Source of the DNA: Myxococcota bacterium
Lineage (GTDB): Bacteria; Myxococcota_A; Polyangia; Fen-1088
Direction of reading: 5' to 3'
Length of the DNA: 42,357 bases
Assembly (NCBI GenBank): GCA_025934105.1
Contig: JAICYS010000016.1
Span: 1-42,357, forward strand
The notes beneath the pieces were generated by a model. The model ran no database searches and was not told the origin of the DNA. It saw only the letters and a list, made by a program, of their open reading frames with translations. Made by a program: the position numbers and the translations under genes. Below are positions 39,176-42,357 of the stretch, piece after piece. Numbering within the stretch: the first letter of the stretch is position 1; every line of letters begins with the position of its first letter.

Positions 39176-40432
39176 GTGACCAGCGAAGGCGATCCGCGCG
39201 CCGATGGCGAGGGGCCCGGCCGCCCGCGCGCCACCACGCGCGCGCAGATCACGCTCGAGCGGTTGAAGCGCCTGCCGCGGGTGGTCTGGGTGCTGGGGCT
39301 GGCCAGCCTGCTGAACGACGTCTCGAGCGAAGCGATCTTCCCGCTCTTGCCGCTGTTCTTGGTCTCGCTGGGCGCGCCGATGAGTTACCTCGGGCTCATC
39401 GAGGGGAGCGCGGACGCGCTGGCCAGCTTCATCAAGATGGCGGCGGGACGTCTGTCCGACCGCGGGCCGCGGCGCGTGCTGGTGGCGACCGGCTACGCCA
39501 TGCCCGCCCTGGCGCGGGGCTGCATCGCGCTGGCGGTGGTCCCCTGGCAGGTGCTGGGGGCGCGCCTGTTCGACCGCACCGGCAAGGGCATCCGCTCGGG
39601 GCCGCGCGACGCGCTGATCGCCGACGCGGTGGCGCCGTCGCAGCGGGGCCGCGCCTTCGGGCTGAACCGGTCGATGGACCACCTGGGCGCGGCGCTGGGC
39701 CCGCTCATCGCGTCCGGCCTGCTGGCCGTCGGTGTCAGCTTGCGCAGCACGTTCGCGGTGGCGGCGCTCATCGGAGCGGCCGCGCCGTTGATGCTGTTCT
39801 ACCGCCTGCGCGAAAACGGGCAGATCACCGACCGCAGCGGCCCGGTCGACGCGCCCCCGGCCCAGGGGGCGCTGCGGCGCGGCTTCTCGGCCTACATGGT
39901 CGCTTGCGTGCTGTTCGCCCTCGGCAACTCGTCCGACGCGTTCCTGCTGATGCGCGCGCGTCAGGTCGGCTGGTCGGCCACGGCGCTGCCCCTGCTCTGG
40001 ACGTTTCACCACCTGGTGAAGTCGGGCGCGGCGCTGCCGGGCGGCGCGCTCTCGGACCGGCACTCGCGCGCGCTGGTGGTGGGGGCCGGTTGGATCGCTT
40101 ACGCGCTGACGTACGTCGGCTTCGGCTTGGCGACCGCCAAGTGGCAAATCCTGGGGTTGTTCCTGGCCTACGCGCTCTATCACGGGCTGGCCGAAGGGGC
40201 AGAACGCGCCATCGTGGCCGACCTGGCCGAGCGGGGCGCCCGCGGTCGGGCCTTCGGCCTCTATCACGGGCTGAGCGGCGTGGCGGCGTTGCCGGCCGGC
40301 TTCGGAACCGGGTGGATCTGGGACCGCTGGGGGGCGTCGTGGGCGCTGTCAATCAACGCCGCCTTCGCGGCGGCGGCCGCCATCTGGCTGTTCGCGCTCA
40401 GCTTCGCCGGGCCGCTGCGGCGGCAGGTCTGA
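39176..40432 (+). CDS. major facilitator superfamily transporter
   Basis: 418 residues with 12 membrane helices expected. The first helix carries LGLASLLNDVSSEAIFPLLPLFL, a hallmark of a broad family of uncharacterised MFS permeases in environmental bacteria. The loop 2-3 motif is GRLSDRGPRR and the central FDRTGKGIRSGPRDALIADA is also conserved. The substrate is unknown. I placed the start at the GTG at 39176; a GTG at 39134 would add 14 residues (His/Arg-rich). It is divergent from yacG and ends 10 nt from the convergent AI-2E family gene. Confidence 0.87.
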   Translation: MTSEGDPRADGEGPGRPRATTRAQITLERLKRLPRVVWVLGLASLLNDVSSEAIFPLLPLFLVSLGAPMSYLGLIEGSADALASFIKMAAGRLSDRGPRRVLVATGYAMPALARGCIALAVVPWQVLGARLFDRTGKGIRSGPRDALIADAVAPSQRGRAFGLNRSMDHLGAALGPLIASGLLAVGVSLRSTFAVAALIGAAAPLMLFYRLRENGQITDRSGPVDAPPAQGALRRGFSAYMVACVLFALGNSSDAFLLMRARQVGWSATALPLLWTFHHLVKSGAALPGGALSDRHSRALVVGAGWIAYALTYVGFGLATAKWQILGLFLAYALYHGLAEGAERAIVADLAERGARGRAFGLYHGLSGVAALPAGFGTGWIWDRWGASWALSINAAFAAAAAIWLFALSFAGPLRRQV

Positions 40433-40442
40433 TTCGAGCCGA

Positions 40443-41528
40443 TCAGGCGGAGGCGGCGGGCGGCTTGCGCAGGTGAAGCTGCTCGCGCCGGATGCGGAGC
40501 ACCTCGCGCGTGATGATCTGCAGCGCGGCGACGACCGGGACGGCGATGACCGCCCCGAAGATTCCCGCGATTTCGCCCAGCACCAGGATCGACAGCGTGG
40601 TCAAGAGCGGGTTGACGTGGACCGTGCGGCGGAACACCAGCGGCCCGAGGATGTTCCCCTCCACCTGGCCGTAGGCGATGAAGTAGATGACCGCCGCCAG
40701 GCCGTGCCACGGCCCCTTGGTCAGCAACGCCACGACGGAGATCGTGCCGCCGACCACCAGCGGTCCGGCGTAGGGGACCATGCTGGAGAACCCGGACAGG
40801 ATCCCGAGCGGCAGAAAGAACGGGACCCGGTCGATGGCCAGGAACGTGGTCGTCAGCGTGCCGTTCACGCAGCAGATGAACGTCAGCCCACCCAGATAGC
40901 CGCCGATCGACTGGTAGATCTTGCGCGTCAGGTCCTCGTAGATGGGCCGGTGGTGCGGCCGGGCCTCGTCCATCATCGCGCGCACCAGGCGGCCGCCGAA
41001 GATCAGCATGAAGACCACCAGCACGATGATGGTGATGACCGCCCCCGCCGCCGAGACCAGGCTGCCAAGTGCGGTGAGCAGCGGCGAAGCGGCGCCTTCC
41101 AGCAGCTCGGGGAGCTTGTGCTCGGCGTCCTGCATGCGGGTGGCCAGGTGGAAGCGGTGATCGAGCGTGTGAAACAGCGAGCTCTGGCGCGCCGTCTTCA
41201 CGAAGGTGGGGACGTCGTGAACCAGCTCGCGCCCTTGATCGACGACCTGCGGAATCAGCGTGAAGCCGGCGCCGACCACCACGGCCAGCAGGCCGACGCA
41301 GATGATGGCGATGGCCAGCGACCGGTTGACCCGCCGCCGCTCCAGCACCGCCACCGCATGATCCAGCGCCACGGCGATCATGATCGACGCCACGATCAGC
41401 GTGATGGAGACGACCGCGTGCAGGACCGCCTGCACGAGGCCAAGCACCAGGAGGACGCCGAACGCGACGGTGAAGACCGTCTTCAGCGTGACCTGGGAGG
41501 GGCGAAGCTCACGGCTGGGCTGGTCCAC
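40443..41528 (-). CDS. AI-2E/PerM-family membrane permease
   Basis: 361 residues with about eight membrane segments. Family motifs include QSIGGYLGGLTFICCVNGTL, GILSGFSSMVPYAGPLVVG and QVEGNILGPLVFRRTVHVNPLLTTLSILVLGEIAGIFG in the conserved C-terminal half, and a central periplasmic region (FHTLDHRFHLATRMQDAEH). Members include exporters of autoinducer-2 and Na+/H+ antiporters, so the substrate is open. The GTG at 41528 has AAAGGGAG upstream. This site overlaps the stop of the TPR gene 10 nt away, so the two are coupled. Confidence 0.9.
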   Translation of the reverse strand: MDQPSRELRPSQVTLKTVFTVAFGVLLVLGLVQAVLHAVVSITLIVASIMIAVALDHAVAVLERRRVNRSLAIAIICVGLLAVVVGAGFTLIPQVVDQGRELVHDVPTFVKTARQSSLFHTLDHRFHLATRMQDAEHKLPELLEGAASPLLTALGSLVSAAGAVITIIVLVVFMLIFGGRLVRAMMDEARPHHRPIYEDLTRKIYQSIGGYLGGLTFICCVNGTLTTTFLAIDRVPFFLPLGILSGFSSMVPYAGPLVVGGTISVVALLTKGPWHGLAAVIYFIAYGQVEGNILGPLVFRRTVHVNPLLTTLSILVLGEIAGIFGAVIAVPVVAALQIITREVLRIRREQLHLRKPPAASA

Positions 41529-41538
41529 GGGGCTCCCT

Positions 41539-42357
41539 TTAACCACGGTTTTCGGCCCGCGCGAGCGCTTCCAGCGCGTCGGCGGGTTCGCCGAGGTCGG
41601 AGAACCCGGACGGCAGCGGGCTGACTCCGGCCGCCGCCGCCCGTTCCAGATGCGCGCGCGCCTGGTGCAGGCGCCCCAGCTCCAGATAGGCGCGCCCGAC
41701 CAGGAAGTGCGTCAGCGGCAGCTCGGGGTCGGCGGCCAGCGCCCGTTCCAGCAGCGCCACCGCCCGTGCCGTCTCGCCGCGGCGGCGCGCGGCCACGGCC
41801 AGGCGGGCGATGGGCAGCGCGAAGCTGGGGTTCTGCAGGGCCGCGTCCTCGTAGAGGCGGGCGGCCTCGCCGGAACGCCCGGCCGATTCGGCCAGCTGCC
41901 CCAGCCGCTCTTGCGGCGCGCCGAAGGCGGGCGCGACGGCGCGGGCCCTTTCGAAGGCGGCCGCCGCCGCGGTCTGGTCGCCGCGGGCCAGCTCGCGCAG
42001 GCCGCGCTCGTAGGCGGCGCGGCAGGAGGTCGGGCGGCGGGCCTCGGCGCGGGCCAGCACGTCGGCGGCGAGGCCCGGATCGGCCAGCGTCGCGCCCAGC
42101 AGCAGCGGCGGCAGGTGCGACTCGGGCGCCAGGCGCTCGGCCTCGCCGAACAGGCGCTCGGCCTCGGCCACGTCGCCGGCGGCGCGCCGGCGGCCCCCCT
42201 CGACCAGCAGGCGTTCGACCTCGCCCGAGCCCAGCGCCGCGTACTTGGCGCGCGGAAACCGCAGCGCCGGGCCGGCCGCCTCCAGCCAGACCTCCGCCGG
42301 CAGCCCGCCGCGGGGCGGCCAGCGGATTCCGCGCTGCGCGGCCAGGCTCAAGCAGAA
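41539..42357 (-). CDS. TPR-repeat protein, N-terminus beyond the window (partial)
   Basis: About 272 visible residues. From about residue 50 there are TPR-like 34-residue repeats (AEAERLFGEAERLAPESHL, AAAFERARAVAPAFGAPQERL, AARLYEDAALQNPSFALP, AVALLERALAADPELPLTHF, ARAHLERAAAAG). The first part (RGIRWPPRGGLPAEVWLEAAGPALRF) is not TPR-like. The frame is open to the window edge. The TTG at 42351 could be a start but has no upstream context, so I treat the gene as truncated. The stop TAA lies 11 nt before the permease GTG. Confidence 0.75.
   Translation of the reverse strand, partial: FCLSLAAQRGIRWPPRGGLPAEVWLEAAGPALRFPRAKYAALGSGEVERLLVEGGRRRAAGDVAEAERLFGEAERLAPESHLPPLLLGATLADPGLAADVLARAEARRPTSCRAAYERGLRELARGDQTAAAAAFERARAVAPAFGAPQERLGQLAESAGRSGEAARLYEDAALQNPSFALPIARLAVAARRRGETARAVALLERALAADPELPLTHFLVGRAYLELGRLHQARAHLERAAAAGVSPLPSGFSDLGEPADALEALARAENRG

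Overview
The window is about 42 kb of very GC-rich DNA from a diderm (Gram-negative-type) bacterium. I judge it most likely to be a member of the Myxococcota (Polyangia-like). The reasons are the base composition, the many short lipoproteins with Ser- or Gly-rich tails after the lipobox cysteine, an FHA-GGDEF fusion, a PEGA-like protein, a PilZ protein with a proline-rich tail, and RNase HII with an N-terminal extension. Outer-membrane proteins (BtuB, a DUF481 barrel) and periplasmic binding proteins show that there is an outer membrane. No rRNA, tRNA, CRISPR array, phage or insertion sequence is visible. This looks like ordinary chromosomal sequence with several accessory operons.

Layout. 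1-5.2 kb, minus strand: TPR protein, rnhB, PilZ protein, a small VanZ/DUF2585-like membrane protein and ligA. 5.2-8.8 kb, plus: an FHA-diguanylate cyclase, then a lipoprotein L,D-transpeptidase overlapping a PEGA-like protein gene. 9.0-11.2 kb, plus: a bufferin-type operon bufA-bufB-bufC with an ECF-like promoter upstream and a strong hairpin between bufA and bufB. 11.3-12.1 kb: a secreted coiled-coil orphan. 12.3-16.8 kb, minus: a 731-residue EF-hand/membrane protein followed by modABC, whose three genes overlap by ATGA junctions. 16.9-17.9 kb: a DUF481 barrel. 18.1-19.4 kb, minus: a glycosyltransferase. 19.6-25.4 kb, plus: an ATP-grasp ligase, a GH9 endoglucanase lipoprotein, a small lipoprotein and a YgiQ radical SAM protein. 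25.4-28.3 kb, minus: a 73-residue protein, a GT-C mannosyltransferase-like membrane protein and a DUF2332 protein. 28.4-32.1 kb: aroG, a 79-residue orphan, purU, a PNPOx-like flavoprotein (minus) and nagB.

32.1-38.8 kb is a complete cobalamin-uptake operon: a cobalamin riboswitch with a closed 9-bp P1, a hairpin that hides the btuC ribosome-binding site, then btuC, btuD, btuB, a beta-propeller-like lipoprotein and btuF with a Tat-type signal. The propeller lipoprotein sits where a surface B12-capture protein would be expected. It resembles in logic the BtuG proteins of Bacteroidota, and I consider it the most interesting gene here. 38.9-42.4 kb: yacG (minus), an MFS transporter (plus), an AI-2E family permease and a truncated TPR protein (both minus).

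The other notable signal is a 66-nt dispersed repeat. It occurs twice at about 91% identity, each time immediately 3' of a stop codon and in the sense orientation of that gene (after ligA and after the DUF481 gene). Each copy can form two stem-loops.
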